In this document: positions 30,068 to 42,464 of the stretch, in pieces | Layout of the letters: each line of letters starts with the position of its first letter | Numbering within the stretch: the first letter of the stretch is position 1 | DNA from: Dreissena polymorpha | Lineage: Eukaryota > Mollusca > Bivalvia > Myida > Dreissenidae | Assembly: GCF_020536995.1 (NCBI RefSeq) | Contig: NC_068359.1 | Span: forward strand, 62,139,615 to 62,203,614 | DNA: 64,000 nt | Reading direction: 5' to 3' | Program-made: the position numbers and the translations under genes | Notes under the pieces: model-generated | What the model was told of the DNA's origin: nothing | The model's database searches: none | The model's input: only the letters and a program-made list of their open reading frames with translations

Positions 30068-31993
30068 TTATGCATCTTTCAGTTTGAACTCTAAAACCGC
30101 ATTGTCTTCATAAGCTGTCACAAACAGTTTGTCAGCCGAAGGGGACACAACCAAAGCTTCGTAAAACTCAGTGTCCTCTCTCCGACGGAAGATCTGAACG
30201 AGATCACCAGAAGACGCCAACCGGAAGATGTTTCTGCTCGTCATACCGGAAACATAGATGAAGCCGTCCCTATCGACTGAAACTCCCTTTGGCCCCTGAA
30301 GCTCTTTGTGACTGAAGACAAACGCCGGTCTGTTATTGATCTTTGACGGCAGCAGTGTCAGCGCCGTAACTGCGTTTCTCTTAAAGTCCGACACGTAAAG
30401 GACATGGCCGTTTTTGTCGGAGGCGATATATTCGGGGTTGGTGAATAACCGGTCACCGCGGTGGTTTGTGTCCGCGGACGCCAGCTCATTTCCTGTGACG
30501 TCCATCACGTGCACACACCCTTCCCAGCACGTAGCCGCAATCATGTTTTTTGCGAAGCAGACGGCGAGACATTTATGGCGTGTGCTGAACTTTTTTCCGC
30601 TCTCGAGACCAGCGCGGCTGATATGAATAAGCTGCAACTGCTTCCGGTCAGAAAAACTGACCACAGCGAGGGAATCGTTATAGACGGCAACAGACCAGGG
30701 TTCGCCGTAGAAACGACATGTCGATATTAGCGTACCATCCGGAGCTATCATTTTCAGCAGCGGAGCGTACAGCTGAATCAGTATCATGTCGCCGCTTGTT
30801 AACAACGTGATCGAGATGACCCAATCCTTGGCGTTATTCGAGTCCAACTGGAGACGACGTTTTCGCAGTTCCATTTTCTTCTTCGGGTATGATTTCGCAC
30901 TTTGTGCCGCGGCATTCGGTTTGATGCTGAATGAAACCGTCTTTCCATTGCTCAGGTCATGTGCAGCCTTTTCCAATGCGTTGAAACTGCGCGTCTGTTC
31001 CTTGGTAGTGTCGTCTGTAGCCTTTTTCTTTTCGACCAATTCTTTCGGCGGATCTCCGCTTTTCTCTCTCGCTTTTCCACAACCTCCGTGTACGGTTATC
31101 GCACAGACGGCGCAGCATGAAGTTTTACAGCGTTTGCAATAAAGACTCAAAGTCTCACCGTAATGACGGTCACACTTTACCGCGAGGCTGTAAGTTGTTT
31201 CAGCCTTCGAAACGACATCGGAAATCGGTAGCATCTTGTGCGCCTTGGCCATTTTCATGTTACGATGACACCTGCCACATTCCTCGCACATTTGTTCCTT
31301 GCAGTTGTCGCAGAAGTAGTTGGCATCCTTTGTTTTCTTCCCTAGACTGCATGGCTCGCAATAAATATGGCTGCCCTCTTTACATTTCGAAACCTGCGCA
31401 TGCGTGGGCTTTGGTTCCCGGGCAGAAACCGGTCTTGTGGACATGACCTTGGATTTGATCCCGGCGTACCTTTCTTTATCGCGGGTCGTCTTAACCACGT
31501 GGTCCTTTGACATTCTCATGGCCTGGTGGTACTTCGCACAGACGGCACACATGTACTCGGAGCAATTCATGCACCAAAACACGGCCAACTCGTAAATTGA
31601 TCCTTCCGCGCACGGTTGACATCTCTCCGCCTTTCTGTCTGCAGAATAATTCGCACCGTATTCAGAAACAGAAACGTGTCCGAGAGACGTCTTTGAACGG
31701 CGAATACTCCGTCTTCCTACGGCGTTCGAATATTTGCCTAGAAAGCTGGCGGTGGAGAGAATGTAGTCCCGGCAGTACGGGCAGACGATGGTCACGCGCT
31801 CCTGGCGATCCAACAGATCGGAGAGTTTGGCCACCTGATGACGTAGACACTGCTGGCAGAAGGAGTGGTCGCATGCAAGCTGTTTGGGGTTTGCGGCGTC
31901 CTCTCTGCAGACGGAACATGTAACCGCCGCGACCGGATGTGACGACTTGTGGTAAACTGGCATCGCGCGTGCGTCTCTAGGAACTGTTAACAT
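30068..31993 (-). CDS. TRIM-like RING/B-box protein with propeller-like C terminus
   Basis: Probable E3 ubiquitin ligase, 641 residues, uninterrupted CDS. RING of C3HC4 type: C26, C29, C41, H43, C46, C49, C71, C74. Two internally similar B-box-like modules follow (CQPC...CMNC...CAVC..YH, about 125-170; CEPC...CDNC...CEEC..CH, about 210-255), then a B-box2 (CDRH...CKRC...CAVC, about 275-305). A charged, probably coiled-coil stretch spans ~310-345. From ~385 there is a propeller-like region with NHL-type strings (GPKGVSVDRDGFIYVSG, VVSPSADKLFVTA). Intronless TRIM CDSs are common in bivalve expansions (family knowledge). The first ATG is at 31993. However, 'ttatgttaacag' ending ~31984 looks like a splice acceptor, so a start at Met11 (31963, MPVYHKSS) after a 5' UTR intron is equally likely. 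Substrate unknown. Confidence 0.93.
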   Translation of the reverse strand: MLTVPRDARAMPVYHKSSHPVAAVTCSVCREDAANPKQLACDHSFCQQCLRHQVAKLSDLLDRQERVTIVCPYCRDYILSTASFLGKYSNAVGRRSIRRSKTSLGHVSVSEYGANYSADRKAERCQPCAEGSIYELAVFWCMNCSEYMCAVCAKYHQAMRMSKDHVVKTTRDKERYAGIKSKVMSTRPVSAREPKPTHAQVSKCKEGSHIYCEPCSLGKKTKDANYFCDNCKEQMCEECGRCHRNMKMAKAHKMLPISDVVSKAETTYSLAVKCDRHYGETLSLYCKRCKTSCCAVCAITVHGGCGKAREKSGDPPKELVEKKKATDDTTKEQTRSFNALEKAAHDLSNGKTVSFSIKPNAAAQSAKSYPKKKMELRKRRLQLDSNNAKDWVISITLLTSGDMILIQLYAPLLKMIAPDGTLISTCRFYGEPWSVAVYNDSLAVVSFSDRKQLQLIHISRAGLESGKKFSTRHKCLAVCFAKNMIAATCWEGCVHVMDVTGNELASADTNHRGDRLFTNPEYIASDKNGHVLYVSDFKRNAVTALTLLPSKINNRPAFVFSHKELQGPKGVSVDRDGFIYVSGMTSRNIFRLASSGDLVQIFRRREDTEFYEALVVSPSADKLFVTAYEDNAVLEFKLKDA

Positions 31994-32039
31994 AAAAACG
32001 TGTTTAGGATTGGATCATATACAACTTTTATTTACCTTT

Positions 32040-32082
32040 TTCTGGAATTGTTTTCGGTTGGGGGGGAGGGGGGGGGGGGTAA
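32040..32082. repeat. G-rich run upstream of the TRIM-like gene
   Basis: 'ggttgggggggagggggggg' and continuation; possible G-quadruplex former about 60-90 bp upstream of the TRIM-like ATG. No promoter motif could be fixed. Confidence 0.5.
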
Positions 32083-32256
32083 AGAAGATATGTATTAATT
32101 GTTAAGATCGTAAAACATCTAACCGTTGTTTGAAATCCTGAATCCATATTTCTTTTGAGTATTTAAAGAACTTCATGTTCTTAAAGCATGTTTCCCCTGT
32201 TCTGCAGATGTGTTTAATCAATAAGAAATTCTTTACATGATTCAGCCATATACATA

Positions 32257-32519
32257 TGAGCCTTGTTCTGAGAAAACTGGGCATAAGGCATGTGCGTAAA
32301 GTGTCGTCCCAGATTAGCATGTGCAGTCCGCACAGGCTAATCAGGGACGAAACTTTCCGCCTTAATTGGATTTTTGCAAAGAAGAGACTTCATTTCAACG
32401 AAAAATGTCATAAAGCGGAAAGTGTCGTCCCTGATTAGCCTGTGCGGACTACACAGGCTACTCTGGGACGACACTCTACGCACATGCATTACGCCCAGTT
32501 TTCTCAGAACGCGGCTCAT
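32257..32519. mobile_element. Palindromic MITE-A copy, near-intact
   Basis: One of the best copies, showing the full plan. Outer arm 'gttctgagaaaactgggcat', 'gtaaagtgtcgtcccagatt'; inner arm 'aggctaatcagggacgaaac'; centre 'agaagagacttcatttcaac'; mirrored inner 'gcggaaagtgtcgtccctga'; mirrored outer to 'ttctcagaacgcggctca'. Flanked by 'tat' on both sides. Confidence 0.88.
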
Positions 32520-32801
32520 ATATGCAGAATAATATGTGTGATATGATAGATGGTTACATTCTTTAAAAAACATGTCAGTTATACGTGCATGTTCGATCTA
32601 TTTTCAAACAAATCACTTCCTAATTATGTGTATTGACTACATGTAAGGAAGCTAGTCGTCGTTTAACTGATTTTAAATCTGCCATGATAAAATATATTTG
32701 AAATATGTAGATGCAAACGCATTGCCTTTAATTCAGTAGCGGATTAAACTGTCGCATCTATGAAAATACCGATAGCACGAAGTTTAATAAAAAAATATAT
32801 T

Positions 32802-33064
32802 TGAGCCTTGTTCGGATGAAACTGGGCTTAATGCATTTGCGTAAAGTGTCATCCCAGATTAGCCTGTGCAGTCCACACAGGCTAATCAGGGACGACACTT
32901 TCCGCCTAAACTTGATTTTCGGTAAGGAGGGACTTCATTGAAACTAAAAATACCATAAAAGCGGAAAGTGTCGTCCCTGATTAGCCTCTGTGGACTGCAC
33001 AGGCTAATCTGGGATGACACTTTACGCAAATGCATTAAGCTCGGTTTTCTTAGAACGCGGCTCA
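32802..33064. mobile_element. Palindromic MITE-A copy, near-intact
   Basis: Same plan as 32257-32519, 280 bp downstream in the same orientation: 'gagccttgttcggatgaaac' to 'tagaacgcggctca'. Little diverged, so probably young. Confidence 0.88.
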
Positions 33065-34732
33065 TTTAAAGTTGACTATATTTAATAAATATCAAAGAAG
33101 ACGTTTGAAAAGATAAATGAAGTGCTAAAACTATATAAAAAGAACATGCGTAGCTTTAGATTGAATTTAATTGTAGCTACATAATTTATGACATTAGTTT
33201 ACTCCTTATCTGTACTGCAAAATATAAGCTCTTAACAATTGCAGTACGTATCGAAAAAATGGTGACGCCTAAAAACCTTTACAAAGAGAGCTTATGATTC
33301 TTATCAACTCTTTAACGTTTTCGATTTCTTATATAATATGTGATAAAGCCGCCAAAGGTTCGATTGTGGCGTTTGTTTACCTAAAACATGGTTTGCATCC
33401 AAAAATGACATCCGGAAGCTAACGGCACATTCCCCTGGAAGCTAAAAGCCTGTAAAAATGGCCATATAAAACTTGCACGACGACCTTATATGGCATTAAT
33501 TCCTCATTTTTAATGTTCAGTTTCAAATAACACTTCCCTCGCGGCAGACCCTCTGAGCGTAATCGTCAACAACAAACGTTATTTAAGTATAAGTCATTTA
33601 TGAGATATTTGAGAAAATACATTAAACACGTTAACCAAACACATAAGGGGCTAGGCATTAAACCTTGAAAACACATACTTAGATATTTTATCTGTTGGGA
33701 AAGACCATTTACACCTATACAACAAATACACAGAAAGAGCCTCAGACTTTGGTTGATATCATCAAATGGGAAAGACCATTTACACCTATACAAAAAATAC
33801 ACAGAAAGAGCCTCAGACTTTGGTTGATATCATCAAAGAGCCTGTCCAAAGTTGAAATTCAGAAGGCCTTGCATTGTCGATGGTGCATACTTCAAACAAG
33901 ACAAACAACGTTATTTTTCTTATTTCTATTAATTATTCGACAGACTCTGTCTCTAAGTTTGATAATAAAAACAAAAATAAATGTAAATGTTGTCATTTTC
34001 TTAAATATTCCGCCGTAATAAAAGATAAAACACCTGCTTAAATATTGTTATTAACCCACCCTTGTCAAAATGCGTCTAGATTTTTTTTCCTTTTAGCTTC
34101 CAAGAGCATATGTCATGAGCTTCCAGACAGTTACGTTTTAGGGTACCCACCGTTTAAAATGTTGCTTTAATTTAAATTATTCATCAATAAGTAAAAGACG
34201 TGACCCGACATGCAAATCGATCGCTCATATCATTGTTTTAACCGAGGTAAGCCTGTTAGTTTATACACAATAGAAAAAATCTTTAACTGTAGATAATTAT
34301 GTTAATTAGTAAACCTTGCCATGAAATTGCAACACATTTCTTTTAAAAAAAACAACAATATAACACTTTCTTACCTTATTATAATCTGCTTCATTCGTCC
34401 TGCTCTGAATACCTCGGCAGTTCAATTATTCAGTAGCTGTTCCTTGATTGAGTGCTATTTGTTTTTAAAAACCACAGGGGCTTAGTTTTTGTCGCAGCGT
34501 TTAAGTATATTGTACGGTGGCATAATGATGCCATAAAAGTGACTTTATTTAGCGGTACTATTACGTTTACACGCTTCAGTTATTAAATTCGCCGGCGATA
34601 GTAATGACGTGCGCACGCAATAGTTATGACGTAGCTATGCGCTGATTATGAACATACTTATACTTTATCGATCTGATACATACTTTGATTGGGTAGTTAT
34701 TGCGTTATTGTAGCTGAGATAAAACTCATATT
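33065..34732. other. Intergenic DNA with a 71 bp tandem duplication
   Basis: 33696-33837 is two copies of a 71 bp unit ('gggaaagaccatttacacct' ... 'cagactttggttgatatcat') differing at one or two bases. I see nothing else in this stretch. Confidence 0.7.
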
Positions 34733-34980
34733 ATTAACGATTCACTGGCTTTATAAGAAAGAAAAAACTCTAGCAATTATAGTTCCGAAAATCACATATG
34801 AGTTGCTTCCCTTGATATGCTTCTTTTGTAGCCGAACAATGGTAAGACATAGTAAGGTAAACCAATGCATACACTTTGAAATTCATCCGCAAAAAAACAC
34901 TGATAGATGTCAAAGAGAATATCGAACTGGGAAAATATTCACAAAACTCCAAAATGATGAAGTCAAAATGCATATTCATG
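34733..34980 (+). repeat. Direct duplication, left copy
   Basis: Aligns with 35925-36165 through blocks such as 'gaaagaaaaaactctagcaa', 'aacactgatagatgtcaaag' and 'gggaaaatattcacaaaac', with about 20 percent divergence and small gaps. The two copies flank the (TAC)n array. Confidence 0.75.
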
Positions 34981-35380
34981 CATAGTAATTAATTTCACAT
35001 GAGCATATTTTAGGCTTAATACAAATGTACACAAGAGTACGCCTCCCGACCCCTGTGGAACAATTCATTAACTCACTCGAGGAATGTTTAAGATTTAAAG
35101 TTTTAACAGCGGCTCACAAAAGGTTTTAAAACACTATCGAAGGAATAATCACAAGCGTATCAGTCTCAATTGTTTACTGTGTAAATCTGATATTATATGG
35201 TTTAATATAGACGCCTTATACTTCGCTGATTGATTACTTGTATCGCCTCAGTGTCCACAGTCAAGTCAGAGAGTTAACATTGATTTAAATCTTATCTATT
35301 TTATGTGGTTGTGTAAAGAAAAATGATTCTTTAGCAACATAATAAACAAACAAAAATAACAACAACAGCAACAACAACAA

Positions 35381-35919
<539 letters not shown>

Positions 35920-35924
35920 CTTAT

Positions 35925-36165
35925 TTTATAAACGATTCTCGGACGTTACAAGAAAGAAAAACTCTAGCAATTTTAGTTCAAAAAATCACATACGGGTAAT
36001 TTCCCTTGATTTGATTTTTTGAAACCGAACAATTGTAAGAAATTAAACTAGCTTAACTAATGTATTCACTTTTATTCATCCGCAAAAAACACTGATAAAT
36101 GTCAAAGTGATTATCGAAACTGGGAAAATATTCACAAACCTCCAAAATGAAGAAGTCAAATTGTC
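35925..36165 (+). repeat. Direct duplication, right copy
   Basis: Partner of 34733-34980. It begins almost directly after the (TAC)n array. Confidence 0.75.
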
Positions 36166-36247
36166 TAATGAAATGATGAATGTTATTAGATTAATATTAT
36201 CAAAACAAAAAATAAATGCCATGTAAAAATGCAATCCGCTTTCAAAA

Positions 36248-36452
36248 TGAGTCGCGTTCTGAGAAAACTGGACATAATGCAAGTGCGTAAAGTGTCGTCC
36301 CGGATTAGCCTGTGCAGTTCGCACAGGCTAATCAGGGACGACACTTTCCGCCTAAATTGGATTTTTGCTAAGAAGAGACTTCATATAAAGGCTAATCCGG
36401 GACGACACTTTACGCACAAGAATTAAGCCCAGTTTTCTCAGAACACGAGTCA
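36248..36452. mobile_element. MITE-A copy, deleted in the second half
   Basis: The left half is intact ('gagaaaactggacataatgc', 'ctaatcagggacgacacttt'). The second inner arm is lost; the outer right arm remains ('ggctaatccgggacgacact'). Confidence 0.82.
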
Positions 36453-37328
36453 AATAATAATGATGTCATCTTCATGCTTTAAATACAAGAGCTTTTATAA
36501 GGACTTTTAAAACAGTTGATAAATCATGACCCATCATTTATTGGAGATGAACTTTTTCAGCATTAAATTCTGTCATTGGATCATCGCGATCATATACCAC
36601 AAAGTACCATATTTTGATTATCAACATTGTATTGCAGCATTTATAGTGTGTCGTGCTTTGTAGGCTCAATTAAAAAAAAGTTATGACAATCAGTAAAATT
36701 GTTAGTAAATATGCTTACAACTATATATTTATATTATATTGGAAACAACAATCTAGATCAAAATCTTACACCCAATTCGATTTTAAGTTATAACGTTAGA
36801 ATAATTTAGTTAGATGAAATTCCATACGAAGCCGTTTGAACACGACGGATGCACCAGTGATGATTACAAAGCACAAGATAACAGGACATGGCCACAGTGG
36901 ACGTTACTTCCCCTTCATTGCACCATGCTGTCTCAAATTCCGCCTAGAAAGAGAACACACAAAAAACAGTGCGATCCCATTCTGACTACAATTCAAGTAA
37001 AAGCTCCAATTTATAGCGTATATACTTGTAATATTTTTCAATTGAAGGACGCCCGTTTATGTGCTAAACAAATGCGTCAAAATAGACGATTGCGATCACA
37101 TGGTAATTCATTTGGTTATACATTGCTATAACTAGCAATACTGCCTTATGATTTACACGCCACTCAATTTTATTTGCTTTAAATGGCCATATTTCAAATG
37201 CTGCCGTTGACATACGGAGCCGAAATATCCAGATGCACCAGCGCACATGCTGACTAGTATGGTGAAAGTTTCATCGCCCTCACAGCAATGTGAGTTACGT
37301 GCGATACACTTGAGTTCAAGAACATTAC
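36453..37328. other. Intergenic; two weak exon-like stretches on the minus strand
   Basis: 36814-36953 and 37140-37310 are open on the minus strand with acceptor-like 'tttctag' and 'ctgtgag' before them, reading for example AEFETAWCNEGE and ETFTILVSMCAGASGYFG. No domain, no donor chain, no homologue that I recognise. Confidence 0.2.
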
Positions 37329-37537
37329 TTAACCCATGTATGCCTAGTGGACTCTCCCATCCTTTTAAATTGGGTCAATTTATTTCTAAATTAGGGATGT
37401 GTATTATATCTATTTCTATATTCAGAATATTTCTTACAGAAATTCCTTTAAGCAAACAGCTCAGTCCCTGATGACTCATCTGGATCTACTCTGTTTGCCA
37501 ATGCCTTTTTTCTAGACGCTATGCATACATGGGTTAA
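37329..37537. mobile_element. MITE-B copy (inverted orientation)
   Basis: TTAA-CCCATGTATGCCTAGTG left; 'atgcatacatggg'-TTAA right. Body reads 'gaatatttcttacagaaatt', 'aagcaaacagctcagtccct'. Confidence 0.82.
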
Positions 37538-38181
37538 AATAGGTCATAACCATACTAATGTAAACATGAAGGCTCACCATTACCCGGTGCGCAAGTTTTA
37601 ATGCTGATTAATATGCTCACTAAGTGAAAGCTAGCTGACTCGACTGACAGACATACGCACAATTTAAAACCTATATGCCTTATTCAAAGTAGGCACATGC
37701 ATATATTTCTTAGCAAGCATAGTAAAACTATACCTAGTCAGTTAAAGGGCATAGTCTTGCGATTGCCAAGAAATACAAGTGAGGATATGCACCAAAGGAA
37801 AATGAGAACTGAACATGTAGGAACATTATAAACGCTTTACTCATGAAAGATCGTCAAAAAGAGACAGCATTTGTATCATTCAACAAATTGCACTGGAATA
37901 TAGACCCACAATGTGTAACTAAACACCTGCTTATTATTCTCTTGCAAATAAAATGTCACTTGTAGCATCGTCCTTTCTATATACACCGCGATGTGCCCGA
38001 CTTGATGGCACGTCTGACACAATATTTTTAAAACGTCAGAAAATGCTTGTCGGAAATCATGCGTTTGATTAACCATCTGACTGTCTGGCAAAAGACTGTA
38101 TACTGTCAGACACCGTGTTTGCTGCGCAACCGTCGTCTGGGTTTTCCTTTCATGTCACAACATATTCCACTTCAGAACATT

Positions 38182-38410
38182 CGAGCCTCGTTATTGAAAC
38201 ACTGCGATTCATGAATGTGCTTAAAATTATGTAACAGATTAGACTTGACAGTCCGCACAGGCTAATCAGGGACGACACTTTCCTCCGCCTAAACTAGATT
38301 TTTGCTAAGAAGAAACTACTAAAACTTCCATTACAACAGACTGCACAGGCTAATCTGGGACGGAACTTTGCGCATATGCATTAAACCATGTTTTCGCAGA
38401 ACGAGGCTCA
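38182..38410. mobile_element. MITE-A copy, deleted in the second half
   Basis: 'ggctaatcagggacgacact', centre 'tttttgctaagaagaaacta', then directly 'gactgcacaggctaatctgg' and the right end 'agaacgaggctca'. Confidence 0.8.
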
Positions 38411-38487
38411 TATATTCATGTTACAATATTTGTTTACAAACGTTTTCAGAAAACGACTTTATTTGATACATTTTCAGTGTTAATAAT

Positions 38488-40302
38488 TTTTTTTTTTTAT
38501 TCAATATAATACATACAATGTATACATGAATATATACAACATAGTGATTGTACAAAGCAATAAAGTTCAGACATGTTATACAAGATATGCTAATATGTAT
38601 TTTTTTTAAAAGAGAAAAGAAAAAAAAATAATAGAAGAATTGTTATGAAAAATGATGAGTTGTATAAAGTCGGAAGAAAGCATACTGGACTTGTGTGTTT
38701 CGTTGTATATTCAAAATGATCTTATAAGATTGAAAAAAAAATACAAAAATATTTTGAAAGATAAACTTACATTAGAGTGAAATGTATATAAGTGGACAAA
38801 CATCATGAGAATTTAATCCGATTCCATTTTTGTTCAAAGTTTTGTAATGTGTCATTACTGAGGGCTATTTCTTTCTCAATCTGGACTTTAAGTTTAAGAC
38901 TATGGATAAAACAATTAAAATTTGGTACTTGTTTTTTGAACTTCATGTGAAAGATGAACAATTTCATCATTATAAGAATAAAATTCACAATATTATTACA
39001 ATCTTTTGATTTCAATGAGTAAATTCCGAAACTTACATTTAAGAAAGATAGTTTAACGTTTAGTTGCTGTTGTTCAAGAAAAGATGTTAATTGATTCCAA
39101 ATAGGCTGGATGTGTTTGCACTCCCAAAACAGGTGTTCTATAGTTTCGATGTTTTCACTGCAGAAGTCACATAGATTTGAGTTAGATAATTTGCATTTAA
39201 AGAGATATTTATTTGTAGCTATAATTCTATGGATGTATTTATATTGAAAATTTCTCAGAGTGCTTTCAATAGTTGCTTTATATGGCATGGTAAATATGTG
39301 TTTCCAATTAAGTTCATGTACTCCGAAAAGGACTTGCCATTTATTTTGGGTTTTTGAGTTTTCTGTAGGGTTTTTAATTTGAAGTGTGTAAAATATTTTA
39401 TTTGTTTTGTTTTTTCTTCCAAGTATATTTTCTACGAATGTTGTTTGAGTACATGGTGTATTATTTGTATTGATTTCAGATTTAATATGTATGGTATGCT
39501 TTGATTAATGTGTAGTACTTCAGAAATTTGATTAATGTGTAGTACTTCAGAAAATTATTTGAAGGTATTCCGTATATGTAGCATATATCATTAAAAGAGT
39601 AGAAATCCTTAATTCTGTAGTCATATAATTGGTCGACATATTTAAAGCTTCGTTCAAACCAATCTTTATAGAAAAACGTCTTATTGTTTGAAGTTATGTC
39701 TTTATTGTTCCATAGAATAGTTTTACTGCTTGTTTGGGTTTCTAGGTTTTGAGTGACATCACTCCATGCTGATAGAACATCAGACAGAAATATGTTTTCG
39801 TTTGCAATTTCATGTAAGATAGTATTGCTGATGTTACATTCAAAGAGTAAGGAGTCACCATATTTTTTTAGAATTTTCTGATAGAATAATTTCCATTTAC
39901 TTGTATTGGCATTATCTAGGTATCTTTTAACCCAGCTGCATTTGATTGCATTCAAGAATGAGTCAATGTTCGTTAATTGGATACCTCCATTTTCTACAGA
40001 TTGAATTAACAGAGTTCGTTTTATTTTATCAGGCTTACCGTCCCATATGAAATTAAATATTGCTGATTTTATATCGTTAATAATATCATTTGGTGGATTT
40101 GGGAGGACTGTTAATACATAAATTAATTTAGGAAGTGCAAACGTTTTCAATACTGTGTTTTTTCCGATAAGTGTAAGTTTACGGTGATGCCATGATTTTA
40201 AGCAGTTTTTAAAATTCTGTAATTTAGGTAGTATGTTTTTAAGAACTGTATCTTTTTCATTATTTGTGAAAGTAATTCCTAACGTTGTGGCTTCATCGGA
40301 TG
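38488..40302 (-). mobile_element. 5'-truncated L1/Tx1-like LINE with 15 bp target duplication
   Basis: The 15 bp duplication TTCAGTGTTAATAAT lies at 38473-38487 and 40303-40317. The minus-strand 3' end has an A tract (T run at 38488-38499). Minus-strand reading starts inside the reverse transcriptase (LGITFTNN, LTLIGKNTVLKTFALPKLIY, FNFIWDGKPDKIKRTLLIQ, ENGGIQLTNIDSFLNAIKC). It continues with one frame change near 39480 into the C-terminal zinc-knuckle domain (CDFC..N.ETIEHLFWEC). A 27 bp in-frame tandem duplication (FLKYYTLIK twice) lies at about 39501-39554. It is a single insertion, dead on arrival through truncation, and fairly young given the exact duplication. Confidence 0.92.
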
Positions 40303-40317
40303 TTCAGTGTTAATAAT

Positions 40318-41594
40318 GCAGTTTTGTATGATGCCGACTATGCAAGTAGAATATGATATTATTTATGATTTGTTTGCCTATCGACAACCACCGCCAAACG
40401 ATTTAACTCGTTCATTATGCGAATCTCTGGTTCGTTAGTTACACACTTTACACACCTACATGCATCTCATTTTAGCACCACGCCTTCAAAGAGAATAGAA
40501 AAAACGAAAGAAAAGAGGAAGGGCATAAATGTGGACGAGAAGAGCAATAAAGTCTCGAGTCAGGTGGCAACGCACTAAGGTATAGAAGAAGTGGGTGGGA
40601 TTGAACCAAGGGGCTAATTGATATAATTCGGATGTGTTTAGGGCATGAAATTATTGTTGAGTTTTTTAAGGCCTACAATAAATTTTTCATTTCGATACAT
40701 AGAACCACCGCTTCACCAATCTGAAAAAAAAGCTGAGCTTAATTAAGGCGGCTACGGAGATTAATTGGATTGGTAAGAACTGGAATAAATGCTTTTACTA
40801 TCAGTACTTTTATCATTTTCTTATTTTTACAAATAAAATCAAACTGTCATGAAAAGTTAAAATCAGGATATTTGCAAGTACGTAATTGACCTCTCTAAAT
40901 ATACTTTATTGTTCACATGTTCAATTGTCCAGGACATATTAAAAAATTCTGAATGGACAATATTGACTTTTCTCATTAATTCTTATGTATTTTTTTCAGT
41001 GGAGAAGATCCAAAAAAGGTTCAACAACCTTCGTTCCTACAATGGAAAGATGAAGAACCGGACCAGATCAGCTGGAATGTCGGGACTGGCTGCTTGCAAA
41101 TTTACAGGAGGGAGTCCTGCGTAGATTGACCTTTCTGGATGGTTTCAATCAGCCGAGGACCCAAGGACATGAGTTGAGAAATGTTCAATTCCTGTATGTG
41201 TATGTGCTCTTCCTCTTCATTGTCCACAAGGTCATCGTACGGCTGCCATATTGGCGCCGGGGAATCGTTCTACTGTCTGACTACAGATTGTGATAAACAA
41301 ACCAGGGCGGCTGTAGGAATTGTAACTCAGTTTCGAAATTAAACGACAACGCCGTATGCTGATTGTGCGAGCGCCGCAGATTTGTTTTCGGTCGCCACAG
41401 ATACCTCTCGATTAAGGTGATGTACGGTCGCCGTACATCAGCCGTAATGAAAATGTCGCTGAGGTATAACATATTGTTAAAAGTATGTTAAGTTATAAAA
41501 TATAGTATTATTGGCCCAGACAGCGCGTTTTGCACCCAAATACCACCGGTTCAAATTCAAACGAAGCAAAATGACGTGTTCAAATGTTAATATA
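40318..41594. other. Intergenic with a GC-richer transposon-like coding relic
   Basis: 40999-41124 on the plus strand follows 'tttttttcag' and reads VEKIQKRFNNLRSYNGKMKN, similar in feel to Myb/MADF-type accessory proteins of Harbinger elements, but it is only ~40 codons. 41130-41470 is GC-richer ('ggcgccggggaatcg') with no clear frame. The assignment is a guess. Confidence 0.25.
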
Positions 41595-42003
41595 TGTCGT
41601 CTTTACTGTATTGTACCATTTTAAAATCTTTGTCGACTTAACTTTATCACACCACTTGTAAATCTATGTCGACATAAATGTAACACACCACTTGTAAATG
41701 TATGTCGACATTACTATATCACACCAATTGTAAATGTATGTCGACATTAAGGTATCAAACCATTTGTAAATGTATGTCGACATTATGGTATCACACCACT
41801 TGTACATATTTGTCAGTGAACTGTATCACTCCACTTGAAAATGTCTATCGTGCTACTGTTTGACATCACTTGTAAATATACGTTGTCTTAACTGTATCAC
41901 ACCACTTGGAAATATTTGTCGACATTACTTTATCAAAACACTTGCAAATCGATGGCGACATAACTGTATTAACCCACAATTACATCTTTGTCGATATATT
42001 ATT
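41595..42003. repeat. ~36 bp degenerate minisatellite
   Basis: About eleven units around 'atcacaccacttgtaaatgt' + 'atgtcgacattactgt', each differing by several bases. Old array. Confidence 0.85.
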
Positions 42004-42343
42004 GCAGGTGTGCAGTACATTTTTATTGAGCTAGCATGAATTGTTCACACGTTACCATCGCCTCCTCCCTCCCCCATCTCAAAAGCAATTATAAAACAGC
42101 AATTTTATCATTTTTATTTCTAAAAAAAACGGTTCAGTATATCATCTTGAAATTTCGCAAAGTGTTTTCTTTACAAATATTGCAGTTAAATCATGTCTTC
42201 ATGGCGCTCTGACACTTCTGGATCACGTGCGGGTGTGGCGTCATTGTGCTGCAGCCTGCAGGTGCTACTGCGTGTATGCGAACACTATTGATTGTCTTTT
42301 GCTATTTGCTCTTTTTTCTTATGGTCAATATTTCCTTTCATAC

Positions 42344-42464
42344 TTAACACATTTATGCATAGCGTCTAGAAAAAAGTAAATATACAAGACATCCCTAATT
42401 TTAGAAATAAATTGATCCAATTAATAAGAAGGATGGGAGAGTCACCTAGGCATAAATGGGTTAA
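42344..42464. mobile_element. MITE-B copy, internally deleted
   Basis: 121 bp. Ends 'ttaacacatttatgcatag' and 'ctaggcataaatgggttaa'. The central part with the palindrome is gone. Confidence 0.78.

Noticed and set aside
31117-31923. Plus-strand ORFs of 109 and 138 residues over the TRIM-like gene
   Set aside because: Antisense shadows of a well-supported RING/B-box coding frame.
36814-37310. Two minus-strand exons of an unknown gene
   Set aside because: They are open but short, with weak acceptors, no donors that connect them and no recognisable domain.
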